The position numbers and the translations under genes were made by a program. A stretch of 64,000 nt of DNA from Cellulomonas edaphi. GTDB taxonomy: Bacteria > Actinomycetota > Actinomycetes > Actinomycetales > Cellulomonadaceae. Shown here in pieces: positions 10,043 through 17,610 of this stretch (the stretch's first letter is position 1; every line of letters starts with the position of its first letter). The notes under the pieces were generated by a model. That model was not told where the DNA came from. It searched no databases and worked only from the letters and a program-made list of their open reading frames with translations. The DNA lies in the NCBI RefSeq assembly GCF_030362815.1, contig NZ_JAUCGR010000003.1, positions 186,001 through 250,000 on the forward strand. Direction: 5' to 3'.

Positions 10043-10492
10043 TCAGGCCTGCTGCGCGACCTGGGTGATCTCGAAGGGCTTCGGCTGCTGGGCCGCGTGC
10101 GGGTGCTCGGCACCCGCGTAGACCTTGAGCTTGCCGAGCTGCTGACGGCCGAGGCTCGTCTTGGGGATCATGCCCCGCACGGCCTTCTCGATCACGCGCT
10201 CGGGGTGCTTGTCCAGCAGGTCCGAGTACACGGTGGCGCGCAGGCCGCCCGGGTAGCCGGAGTGGGTGTACGCGAGCTTGCTCTCGCGCTTGTTGCCGGT
10301 CAGGGCGATCTTGTCCGCGTTGATGACGATGACGAAGTCACCGCCGTCCACGTGGGGGGCATAGGTCGCCTTGTGCTTGCCGCGCAGCAGCGTGGCCACG
10401 TGAGTGGCCAGGCGGCCCAGGACGACATCGCTCGCGTCGATGACGTACCAGGTCCGCTCGACGTCGCCGGGCTTCGGGGTGTACGTGCGCAC
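10043..10492 (-). CDS. rplM: 50S ribosomal protein L13
   Basis: L13 is an early-assembly 50S protein. The 149-residue product begins [20 protein letters not shown] and contains [17 protein letters not shown] and the conserved [19 protein letters not shown] near the C-terminus. The GTG at 10492 is preceded at eight bases by AAGG and gives the usual N-terminus; upstream in-frame ATG codons would add non-homologous residues. It leads the rplM-rpsI operon behind a well-formed promoter about 180 bp upstream. Confidence 0.98.
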   Translation of the reverse strand: MRTYTPKPGDVERTWYVIDASDVVLGRLATHVATLLRGKHKATYAPHVDGGDFVIVINADKIALTGNKRESKLAYTHSGYPGGLRATVYSDLLDKHPERVIEKAVRGMIPKTSLGRQQLGKLKVYAGAEHPHAAQQPKPFEITQVAQQA

Positions 10493-10669
10493 GGTCGTAG
10501 CCTTCGTTTCGTGTTGCGTCGTGTTCACGGCGAGAACCCGCAAGCCGCGGGTCCGCCGTTGATGGCTGGTCGGTGGCATCCGCGGGCCGGCGAGTGGGAT
10601 CACCGGTCCTGCCGACGCGACGGGTGCTGAGTACACCGGCCAGCGTGCGGGGACGCACAACGAGTCACC

Positions 10670-10699
10670 AGGTTAGCCGCCGCCCTCCGAAAGGGTCAA
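10670..10699 (-). promoter_or_regulatory. candidate promoter of rplM-rpsI
   Basis: On the minus strand TTGACC (10699-10694) and TAACCT (10675-10670) are separated by 18 bases, close to the vegetative consensus. Transcription would start near 10663 and give an untranslated leader of about 170 bases before the rplM GTG. The leader holds no reading frame that I can support. Confidence 0.65.
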
Positions 10700-10726
10700 A
10701 GTCGGGAGCCTGTCACGCCGGTCACG

Positions 10727-11671
10727 TCACTCCCGCCGCGGAGCGGGTCCGTGCCGCGCGACGGGGCGCAGGGCGGCCGCCGCGGCACGCACCACGCGCT
10801 CCGTGAGGTCGTCCAGCGTGGGCGTGCGCAGCGCCCAGTGCTGCCAGTACAGCGGCACGTCAAGGTGCCGGCCGGGGCCCAGCTCGACCAGGCTCCCGCG
10901 AGCCAGTCCCTCGGCCGCGGCTGCGGCCGGCACCATCCCCCAGCCGACGCCGCTCTCGATCAGGCGGACGAAGGCGCCCTGCGACGGCACGTAGTGCACC
11001 AGCGGCGCCGCGCTGCGGCGGCCCACGACGGCCGCGACGAAGCGTTCCTGCAGGCCATCCTCACGATTGAAGGCCAGCAAAGGTGCCGCCGCGAACGCCT
11101 CGGCGCGCAGGCCGCCGCCGAACCACTGCGCGCGGCGAGCCGGGGCGACCACCGCCAGGTAGCGCATCGCACCGAGCCTGCGGACGCGACAGCCCTGCAC
11201 GGCGCGCGGGTCCGCGGTGACCGCGGCCATGACCGTGCCGTCGCGCAGCAGGCCCGCCGACAGGTCCTGGTCCTCCCGCCGCAGGTCGAGCAGGACGTCG
11301 GCCGGGAGGTCCGCGAGCGCGTCGGGGAACCAGGTGGACATCGAGTCGTCGTTCACCGCGACGGGCAGCCGCCGCATCGCGGCGGCGCTGGGCACCGGCC
11401 GCGAGCTGCCCGGGGAGGGGACCAGCTGGCCGAGGGCGTCCCGGCCGAGGACGTCGATCTGCCCCGCGAGGCGCACCAGCACCTCGCCGTCCTCGGTCGG
11501 CCGGCAGGGCCGGGTGCGCAGCACCAGCACGCGTCCCACCTGCTGTTCCAGGGCCTTGACCCGCTGGCTCACGGCCGACGGCGTGACGTGCAGCCGCTGC
11601 GCGGCGGCGTCGAAGCTGCCCTCGTGCACCACCGCGGCGAGCGCGTCGAGCTGGTCCGGATCGAACGCCAC
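10727..11671 (-). CDS. LysR-family regulator of the LysG/ArgP type
   Basis: The 314-residue protein has the LysR N-terminal winged helix-turn-helix: ALAAVVHEGSFDAAAQRLHVTPSAVSQRVKALEQ, at about residues 10-43. A two-lobed effector-binding domain follows. It is divergent from a LysE/ArgO-type exporter gene, the classical arrangement for LysG/ArgP, which activates basic amino acid export on binding lysine or arginine. The GTG at 11671 has AGGAAGG six bases upstream. An 18-bp dyad in the shared intergenic region is a likely binding site. The effector is inferred from context only. Confidence 0.88.
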   Translation of the reverse strand: MAFDPDQLDALAAVVHEGSFDAAAQRLHVTPSAVSQRVKALEQQVGRVLVLRTRPCRPTEDGEVLVRLAGQIDVLGRDALGQLVPSPGSSRPVPSAAAMRRLPVAVNDDSMSTWFPDALADLPADVLLDLRREDQDLSAGLLRDGTVMAAVTADPRAVQGCRVRRLGAMRYLAVVAPARRAQWFGGGLRAEAFAAAPLLAFNREDGLQERFVAAVVGRRSAAPLVHYVPSQGAFVRLIESGVGWGMVPAAAAAEGLARGSLVELGPGRHLDVPLYWQHWALRTPTLDDLTERVVRAAAAALRPVARHGPAPRRE

Positions 11672-11695
11672 GGCGAGCCTTCCTCAACATTGCTT

Positions 11696-11713
11696 ATGGT
11701 TCTGCAGAATCAT
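11696..11713. promoter_or_regulatory. candidate LysG/ArgP operator dyad
   Basis: ATGGTTCTGCAGAATCAT is an imperfect 18-bp dyad with one mismatched pair, centred about 49 bases upstream of the expected lysE transcription start. It contains the T-N11-A type symmetry of LysR-family sites. Its position directly upstream of the lysE -35 region fits an activator site that also represses the divergent regulator gene. Confidence 0.6.
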
Positions 11714-11717
11714 ACGT

Positions 11718-11747
11718 TGGACTGAAGATGTCGGGGCGACCTACCGT
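11718..11747 (+). promoter_or_regulatory. candidate leaderless promoter of the lysE-type gene
   Basis: TGGACT (11718-11723) and TACCGT (11742-11747) are separated by 18 bases. The -10 box ends six bases before the GTG at 11754 and there is no Shine-Dalgarno sequence, so transcription probably begins at the start codon. Confidence 0.5.
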
Positions 11748-11753
11748 CGACGC

Positions 11754-12353
11754 GTGCCCGCTGCCGCCCTCTCGGGCTTCCTCACCGCACTGTCCCTCAT
11801 CGTCGCCATCGGCGCCCAGAACGCCTTCGTCCTCCGGCAGGGCATCCGACGCGAGCACGTGCTTCCCGTCGTCGTCGTGTGCGCCGCGGCCGACGCGCTG
11901 CTCATCGGCGCGGGGGTTGCCGGCCTGGGCGTGCTCGTCACCGACCACCCCGTGGCGCTGACCCTGACCCGCTACGTGGGCGCCGCCTTCCTGCTCGTCC
12001 TGGCCGCCGGGGCGGCACGGCGGGCGCGGCGCCCGGAGCGCCTCGACCCGAGCGCGCACGGACCCGCCGGGCTGGCTCCCGTCCTCACCACGTGCCTGGC
12101 CCTGACGTTCCTCAACCCCCACGTGTACCTGGACACCGTCGTGCTGCTCGGCTCGCTCGCCCACCAGCACGATCCCGGCGCGTGGCTGTTCGCGCTGGGC
12201 GCCGCGTGCGCCAGCGTCGTCTGGTTCACCGCCCTGGGGTTCGGCGCGCGCCTGCTGCGGCCGGTGTTCGCTCGGCCCCGCGCCTGGCAGGTGCTCGACG
12301 TGTCGATCGCCGCCGTGATGGCGACGCTCGCGGTGCTGCTCCTGGTGGCGTGA
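11754..12353 (+). CDS. LysE/ArgO family amino acid exporter
   Basis: This 199-residue inner-membrane protein has the LysE-family hallmarks. These are the N-terminal GFLTALSLIVAIGAQNAFVLRQGIRREHV region with the conserved GAQN motif, about six hydrophobic helices, and the TFLNPHVYLDTVVLLG segment in the second half. Members export lysine and/or arginine. It is divergent from the LysG/ArgP-type regulator with 82 bp between the starts. The GTG at 11754 is chosen because it opens the first helix and fits the leaderless promoter. The gene ends four bases before the stop of the convergent ABC-F gene. Confidence 0.92.
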   Translation: MPAAALSGFLTALSLIVAIGAQNAFVLRQGIRREHVLPVVVVCAAADALLIGAGVAGLGVLVTDHPVALTLTRYVGAAFLLVLAAGAARRARRPERLDPSAHGPAGLAPVLTTCLALTFLNPHVYLDTVVLLGSLAHQHDPGAWLFALGAACASVVWFTALGFGARLLRPVFARPRAWQVLDVSIAAVMATLAVLLLVA

Positions 12354-12357
12354 CGCG

Positions 12358-14040
12358 TCAGCGCGCGCGTGCCACCCGCTCGACGTCCCAGACCGGTTCG
12401 GGGGTCTCGACGACCGTGCCGTCGGCGCCGAACACCAGGAACCGGTCGAACGTCCGCGTGAACCAGCGGTCGTGGGTCACGGCCATGACCGTGCCCTCGA
12501 ACGCGTCCAGGCCGGCCTCGAGCGCCTCGGCGGAGTGCAGGTCGAGGTTGTCGGTGGGCTCGTCGAGCAGCAGCAGCGTGGCGCCGCCCAGCTCCAGCAG
12601 CAGGATCTGGAGGCGCGCCTGCTGGCCGCCCGACAGCGTCTCGTACCGCTGCTCGGCGGCACCGACCAGCTCGTAGCGGTCGAGCGCCTTGCTCGCGGGC
12701 TCCCGGCCCATCCCCGCACGGTGGGTGTCACCGCGGTGCAGGATCTCCAGCAGCGTGCGACCCACCAGCTCCGGGTGGGCATGGTTCTGCGCGAACCACC
12801 CGGGCCGCACGCGGGAGCCGAGCATGACGCGACCCGCGTGGTTCACGGCCGCGACGGGGACGTCGCCCGCGGGAAGGTGCTCCGGGCCCGGGTCCGAGCC
12901 CCCGCCGGCCAGCAGACGCAGGAAGTGCGACTTGCCCGACCCGTTGGAGCCGAGCACGGCGACGCGCTCCCCGAACCAGACCTCGAGGTCGAAGGGTTTC
13001 ATCAGGCCGGTCAGCTCGAGCCCGTCGGCCACCACGGCACGCTTGGCGGTCCGCCCGCCGCGCAGCCGCACGCGCACGTTCTGCTCGCGGGCCAGCACCG
13101 TGGGCGGGCCGGCCTCCTCGAACTTGCGCAGGCGCGTCTGGGCCGCCTGGTAGCGCGAGGCGAGGCCGTCGTTGAACGCCGACTTCGTCTTCAGCGTGAG
13201 CACGAGGTCCTTGAGCTTGGCATGCTCCTCGTCCCAGCGCCGCAGCTGCTCCTCGAGCCTGCTGCGGCGGTCCTCGCGGGCCGCGTGGTAGGTGCCGAAC
13301 CCGCCGCCGTGCACCCACACCGATGCCCCGACCGCCGTGGGCTCGAGGGTCGCGACGTGGGTGGCCACTCGGGCCAGGAGCTCGCGGTCGTGGCTGACGA
13401 ACAGCACCGTCTTGTCCGAGGCGACCAGCCGCTCCTCGAGCCAGCGCTTGGTCGGCACGTCGAGCGCGTTGTCCGGCTCGTCGAGCAGGAGCACCTCGTC
13501 GGGCCCCCGCAGGAGCGCCTCGAGCACCAGGCGCTTCTGCTCCCCGCCGGACAGCGTGCGCACCTCGCGGTGCTGGGCTCGCTCGAACGGCACGGACAGC
13601 ACCGCGTCGGTGACGCGGTCCCACCCGGCCTCGGCCTCGTACCCGCCGACGTCGGCCCAGTCCACGAGCGCCTGCGCGTAGCGCATCTGCGAGGGCTCGT
13701 CGTCCATCGTCATGATCGCGAGCTCCGCGGCCGCCAGCTCGACGGCGGCGTCACGCACGGCCGGCGCGGCCAGCGATGCGAGCAGGCTGCGGATCGAGCG
13801 GTCGTCGTCCACGCGCCCGATGTCCTGGCGCATGATGCCCAGCCCGCCGCTGCGCCCGACCGTCCCGGAGTGCGGCGCCTCGTCGCCCGCCACGATGCGC
13901 AGCAGGGTCGACTTGCCCGCGCCGTTGGGACCCACGAGCGCCACGCGCGCGCCGTCGGCCACCCGGAAGGTGACGTCGTCGAGCAGCGGGCGGCCGTCCG
14001 AGAGGACGTAGCTCACGGCGGCGATGTCGATGTGTCCCAC
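12358..14040 (-). CDS. ABC-F family ATPase
   Basis: The 560-residue protein has two ABC nucleotide-binding domains and no membrane segments, the layout of ABC-F proteins, which act on the ribosome (translation factors or antibiotic protection). The first domain has Walker A GPNGAGKST near residue 37, the signature LSGGEQKR and the Walker B region LLLDEPDNALD. The second has GSNGSGKSH, LSGGQQAR and LLLDEPTDNLD. A charged linker between the domains contains the RYQAAQTRLRKFEEAGPP stretch. The first Walker B is followed by DNALD instead of the family-typical TNHLD. Whether it confers resistance cannot be judged from the sequence. Confidence 0.9.
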   Translation of the reverse strand: MGHIDIAAVSYVLSDGRPLLDDVTFRVADGARVALVGPNGAGKSTLLRIVAGDEAPHSGTVGRSGGLGIMRQDIGRVDDDRSIRSLLASLAAPAVRDAAVELAAAELAIMTMDDEPSQMRYAQALVDWADVGGYEAEAGWDRVTDAVLSVPFERAQHREVRTLSGGEQKRLVLEALLRGPDEVLLLDEPDNALDVPTKRWLEERLVASDKTVLFVSHDRELLARVATHVATLEPTAVGASVWVHGGGFGTYHAAREDRRSRLEEQLRRWDEEHAKLKDLVLTLKTKSAFNDGLASRYQAAQTRLRKFEEAGPPTVLAREQNVRVRLRGGRTAKRAVVADGLELTGLMKPFDLEVWFGERVAVLGSNGSGKSHFLRLLAGGGSDPGPEHLPAGDVPVAAVNHAGRVMLGSRVRPGWFAQNHAHPELVGRTLLEILHRGDTHRAGMGREPASKALDRYELVGAAEQRYETLSGGQQARLQILLLELGGATLLLLDEPTDNLDLHSAEALEAGLDAFEGTVMAVTHDRWFTRTFDRFLVFGADGTVVETPEPVWDVERVARAR

Positions 14041-14151
14041 GGGATGAGTGTGCGGTCCCGCGCACCCCGCGGGCGAATTCCGGCCAGCTCCTCATCTCGC
14101 CGTCCCGACCTGTCGATGAGTCAGGTACCAGCCTCGACCTCGGGAGTCCCC

Positions 14152-14475
14152 ATGCGCCGCCCCCTCGCCGCAGCAGCCCTCGCCCTCGTCCTGCTCGTCG
14201 CACCCGCCGCGGCCGCCGAGGCGTGCGGCCCCACGGCCGGAAGCACCGTCACCAGCGCGCACGCCGCCAAGACGAAGGTCTTCAAGAACTGCACCGCGAT
14301 GCACCGGTCCTACGCGGGCGGCGTCGCCAAGAGCTCCAAGGTGCACAACACCAAGACGGTCTCCGGCCACAAGGTCGCCGCGAAGTCGAAGCACAAGCCG
14401 AAGGTCAGCGCCGCGCTGTACGCGGCCAACAAGAAGCTCGACCGCGACAAGGACGGCATCGCCTGCGAGAGCTGA
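14152..14475 (+). CDS. secreted excalibur-domain protein
   Basis: The 107-residue product has a signal peptide (MRRPLAAAALALVLLVAPAA, cleavage near residue 23). A basic mature region ends in an excalibur calcium-binding domain. The domain starts at VFKNCTAMHRSYAGGVAKS and ends with the DKDGIACES signature, here separated by a Lys/Ser-rich insert. Such domains resemble the calcium-binding loop of surface nucleases and occur on actinobacterial and bacillar secreted proteins. The ATG at 14152 has GGGAG five bases upstream. An in-frame ATG at 14116 would only lengthen the signal region. No partner gene is apparent. Confidence 0.8.
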   Translation: MRRPLAAAALALVLLVAPAAAAEACGPTAGSTVTSAHAAKTKVFKNCTAMHRSYAGGVAKSSKVHNTKTVSGHKVAAKSKHKPKVSAALYAANKKLDRDKDGIACES

Positions 14476-14514
14476 CGTCTGGCGCACTCGGCCGCGCGGT
14501 GCGAGTGTCGTGGC

Positions 14515-14961
14515 ATGAGTGATGACACGTCCGCGACCCGTACCGACCCGGCCCTCGGCAGCGAGGGCGACACCGACCAGCTGCCCCGCGAGGACACGCT
14601 GGTCGACCGCGGTGTCGACGACCTGCTCGACGAGGGCTACAGCCCGCCTGAGCGCGACCGGGCCACCCACTACGGCGAGACCGCGTGGGAGGAGAGCCAT
14701 CGGGAGACGATCGACCAGCGCGCGGCCCAGGAGGAGCCCGAGGTCTGGGAGCAGCGCCCGAGGGTGAGCGGCGAGCGCGAGGAGCTGCGCGCGGGTCGGC
14801 TGGTGGAGGACGACGGCGCGGTCGAGGCCGGCGGCACCGACGCGTTCGCGATCGACGCGGGCGTCTCCGGCGGGGCCGCGAGCGCCGAGGAGGCCGCCAT
14901 CCACCTCGTCGAGGAGGAGTACGTCGACGAGGACCGGTACCGCGACGACGACGACGACTGA
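14515..14961 (+). CDS. DUF5709 family acidic protein
   Basis: The 148-residue protein is strongly acidic and has no membrane segment or signal. It contains the DUF5709 pattern: LVDRGVDDLLDEGYSPPERDRATHYGETAWEE near the N-terminus and AAIHLVEEE near the C-terminus, and it ends in a run of aspartates. The family is restricted to actinobacteria and has no known function. It lies 39 bp downstream of the excalibur gene on the same strand and may be cotranscribed. Confidence 0.75.
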   Translation: MSDDTSATRTDPALGSEGDTDQLPREDTLVDRGVDDLLDEGYSPPERDRATHYGETAWEESHRETIDQRAAQEEPEVWEQRPRVSGEREELRAGRLVEDDGAVEAGGTDAFAIDAGVSGGAASAEEAAIHLVEEEYVDEDRYRDDDDD

Positions 14962-14976
14962 CCCCGGCGGACGTCG

Positions 14977-15036
14977 CGCTCGGGCAGCCTTTGCTCGGGT
15001 AGCACTCGCTCGGGCAGCCCTCGCTCGGTCAGCAGC
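14977..15036. repeat. four tandem 15-bp repeats between convergent genes
   Basis: Four imperfect copies of CGCTCGGGCAGCCCT follow each other at 14977, 14992, 15007 and 15022. The array fills the space between the DUF5709 stop and the truA stop and runs slightly into the truA 3' end. No hairpin or function is obvious. Confidence 0.7.
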
Positions 15037-15901
15037 AGGGCGGCGGGGCCGCCTCCTCGAGGGCCCGGCGCGCACGGGTCTGGGCGGCCCGGGAGGCGAC
15101 CTCGGCGTCGGCCGGGTACTCCACCTCCTCGAGCGTCAGGCCGTGCGCGGGCGCAACGTGCACGCCGGCATCCCTGGCCCGCGCGGCCAGCAGCTGCGCC
15201 GGCCAGTCGACCGGTCGGCGGCCCTCGCCCACGGCCAGGGCCGCCCCGACGAGCGAGCGCACCATCGAGTGGCAGAACGCGTCGGCCTGCACGTCGGCGA
15301 CCACCACGCCCGCCTCGTCGCGGGACCACGAGTACCGCTCGAGCGTGCGGATCGTCGTGGCGTCGGGGCGGGGCTTGCAGTACGCCGCGAAGTCGTGCAG
15401 GCCCACGAGCGGTGCGGCCGCCGCCTCCATGGCCCCCACGTCGAGCGGCCGCCGGTGCCACACGAGGTGCCCGCGCAGCAGCGGGTCGCGGAGCGCCGCG
15501 TCGTCCGAGAGCCGGTAGGCGTACCGGCGGCGGACGGCCGAGAAGCGGGCGTCGAAGCCCTCGGGCGCGACCGTGGCCCGGTGCACCACGACGTCCGGTG
15601 GCAGCACGCCGGCAAGCCGGGAGACGAGCGCGTCCAGAGCGGGCCGGTCGCTGCGCCCGCGCACCTGCTCGAGCACGTCCGGGTCGACGTCGACGTGCGC
15701 GACCTGTCCGCGCGCGTGCACGCCGGCGTCCGTGCGCCCCGCCACCGTCAGGCGCGGGGCCGGCTCTCCACGGACCTCCGTGCGCAGCACCGTGGCCAGC
15801 CCCGCCTCGAGCACCCCCTGCACGGTCCTGAGCGTGGGTTGCACCGCCCATCCCGCGAACGCGGTGCCGTCGTAGGCGAGGTCGAGGCGCAGCCGGGTCA
15901 C
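15029..15901 (-). CDS. truA: tRNA pseudouridine synthase A
   Basis: TruA isomerises uridines 38-40 in the anticodon stem-loop of tRNAs. The 290-residue product starts with [20 protein letters not shown] and has the catalytic-aspartate motif [29 protein letters not shown] and the C-terminal [19 protein letters not shown] are further family blocks. It ends with a short Pro/Cys tail (EEAAPPPCC) that I do not recognise. The GTG at 15901 lies six bases after a TACCGT box, so the transcript is likely leaderless. In many actinobacteria truA directly follows rplQ; here about 6.5 kb separates them. Confidence 0.95.
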   Translation of the reverse strand: MTRLRLDLAYDGTAFAGWAVQPTLRTVQGVLEAGLATVLRTEVRGEPAPRLTVAGRTDAGVHARGQVAHVDVDPDVLEQVRGRSDRPALDALVSRLAGVLPPDVVVHRATVAPEGFDARFSAVRRRYAYRLSDDAALRDPLLRGHLVWHRRPLDVGAMEAAAAPLVGLHDFAAYCKPRPDATTIRTLERYSWSRDEAGVVVADVQADAFCHSMVRSLVGAALAVGEGRRPVDWPAQLLAARARDAGVHVAPAHGLTLEEVEYPADAEVASRAAQTRARRALEEAAPPPCC

Positions 15902-15907
15902 GCACCC

Positions 15908-15932
15908 ACGGTAGGCGGCCGCTCGCTACGGT
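15908..15932. promoter_or_regulatory. back-to-back leaderless promoters of truA and ppgK
   Basis: The 38-bp gap holds TACCGT on the minus strand (15913-15908), six bases before the truA GTG. It also holds TACGGT on the plus strand (15927-15932), seven bases before the ppgK GTG. Neither gene has a ribosome-binding site. The -35 region of each promoter would overlap the -10 region of the other, so polymerase binding may be mutually exclusive. Confidence 0.5.
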
Positions 15933-15939
15933 GGGGCGC

Positions 15940-16725
15940 GTGACCCGCGGCGAGCCGTACACGCTGGGTGTCGACTGCGGCGGCAGCGGCATCAAGGCCT
16001 CGGTGCTGGACGCCGATGGGACGCTGCACACCTCGCCCGTGCGCGTCAGGACCCCGTACCCGCTCCCACCCGAGCGCCTGGTGGAGACCATCGCCGAGAT
16101 CGCGGCGGACCTGCCCCGCGCCCACCGGGTCACCGTGGGCGTGCCCGGCATGATCCGGCACGGCGTCGTGGTGGCCACACCGCACTACGTCACGCGCGCG
16201 GGACCGCGCACGGCGGTCGTGCCCGCGCTGGCCGCCGCGTGGCAGGGCTGCGACATCCGTGCACTCATCGCCGAGCGACTGGGGCTGCCGACCCTGGTGC
16301 TCAACGACGCCGAGGTGCACGGCGCGGGCCTGGTGACCGGCCAGGGCATCGAGCTGGTGCTGACCCTCGGGACCGGTCTGGGCGCGGCACTGTTCGACGA
16401 GGGCGTGCTCGCCCCGCACCTGGAGCTGTCGCACGCGCCCGTCCGCCGTGGCCTGACGTACGACGTGTACATCGGGCAGGTCGAACGGCGGCGGCTCGGC
16501 AACACGCTCTGGTCGCGACGGGTCCAGCGCATGGTCGACGGCCTGTGGCCCGTGGTGCGGTGGGACACGCTCTACCTCGGCGGCGGGAACGCGCACAACG
16601 TGTCGCCCGCGGTGCGGTCACGCCTCGGCGACCGGGTGGTGATCGCCTCCAACAAGGCGGGGATCACCGGCGGCGTGCGGGCCTGGGACCTCGGCACCCG
16701 GCCGGCGGCCGGCCCGACCGCGTGA
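15940..16725 (+). CDS. ppgK: ROK-family polyphosphate/glucose kinase
   Basis: This 261-residue cytoplasmic kinase belongs to the ROK superfamily. It carries the phosphate-1 motif LGVDCGGSGIKASVLD, then LTLGTGLGAALF. The region ELSHAPVRRGLTYDVYIG plus RWDTLYLGGGNAHNV matches the actinobacterial polyphosphate glucokinase subgroup, which phosphorylates glucose with polyphosphate or ATP. I chose the GTG at 15940 because a -10-like box sits seven bases upstream; a GTG at 15931 would lie inside that box. Strict polyphosphate use is inferred from subgroup resemblance. Confidence 0.82.
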   Translation: MTRGEPYTLGVDCGGSGIKASVLDADGTLHTSPVRVRTPYPLPPERLVETIAEIAADLPRAHRVTVGVPGMIRHGVVVATPHYVTRAGPRTAVVPALAAAWQGCDIRALIAERLGLPTLVLNDAEVHGAGLVTGQGIELVLTLGTGLGAALFDEGVLAPHLELSHAPVRRGLTYDVYIGQVERRRLGNTLWSRRVQRMVDGLWPVVRWDTLYLGGGNAHNVSPAVRSRLGDRVVIASNKAGITGGVRAWDLGTRPAAGPTA

Positions 16726-16737
16726 GCCACCCGCGCG

Positions 16738-17505
16738 TCATCCACCCGGGCCAGCCGCGTCGAGCTCGTCGGCGGCCTCCAGCACGACGCGGGTGAACGC
16801 GACGGGCGCGACGGCGCTCACCAGGTGGGTCGCGCGCGGGATCACCACGAGGCGGCCGTCGGAGCAGGCGGCCAGGAACCTGCGCTCCTCGCCGCGGAAG
16901 TGGTCGAGGGCACCGTTGACGATCCAGACGGGCGCGTCGATGCGGGCCAGGTCCTCCAGCGGCCGTGCCTCCCGCATCGCTCGCAGCACCGGCACGGTCG
17001 CGTCGAGCGCGTAGCCGCCGGCGCCCACGTCGGCAGCACCGGCTGCGGGGATGGTCCGGGCGACCAGCGTCCGGTTCAGCCACGCCCCGCGGTCGGGAAG
17101 CCGCGCGATGCCGTGCGCGGCGACGCCCCACGCCGTCAGCAACGCCGCCGCCGGGCGGGTGGAGCAGCTCGCGGCGACCAGACCCGCCACCTGGTCCGGG
17201 TGCCGCGCGGCGTGCGCGATGGCCGTGTAGCCGCCCAACGACACCCCCACGACGAGCGCGCGGTCCCCCACCTGCTCGACGGCCACGCGCACGGTCTCGA
17301 CCGCGGCCGCGAGCGTGAACGGCTCGTCGAGGCGGGTCCCGTGGCCCGGCAGGTCCACCGCGACGGCCCCGCGTCCGGCCCGCTCGAGCGCCTCCACCTG
17401 GTGACGCCACATGGTGCGGGACGTGCGCAGCCCGTGCACCAGGACCACGGGCAGGACCACCTCGCCACCGTACCCGCGGCGGCTCACTCGTTCGGACCAA
17501 GACAT
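16738..17505 (-). CDS. alpha/beta-hydrolase fold protein
   Basis: The 255-residue protein has the alpha/beta-hydrolase layout. VLVHGLRTSRTMW supplies the oxyanion region, GVSLGGY the nucleophile elbow (Ser89), NGALDHF the likely acid and RATHLV the histidine. No signal peptide is present. The substrate is unknown; the sequence would fit an esterase, a lipase or a C-C hydrolase. Three in-frame ATG codons (17523, 17514, 17505) lie close together without a clear ribosome-binding site, and I took the last, which directly precedes the first likely structured segment. It is divergent from the surface protein gene. Confidence 0.75.
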   Translation of the reverse strand: MSWSERVSRRGYGGEVVLPVVLVHGLRTSRTMWRHQVEALERAGRGAVAVDLPGHGTRLDEPFTLAAAVETVRVAVEQVGDRALVVGVSLGGYTAIAHAARHPDQVAGLVAASCSTRPAAALLTAWGVAAHGIARLPDRGAWLNRTLVARTIPAAGAADVGAGGYALDATVPVLRAMREARPLEDLARIDAPVWIVNGALDHFRGEERRFLAACSDGRLVVIPRATHLVSAVAPVAFTRVVLEAADELDAAGPGG

Positions 17506-17610
17506 ACCCGTCATCGACGGCATACCCGGCGTAGCCGGGCCCGCGCGCGTCGACGCAGCCCCTAGGTTCGCTGACGACCGTGCCTGCACCCGGCCAACGT
17601 GAGGATCCCC

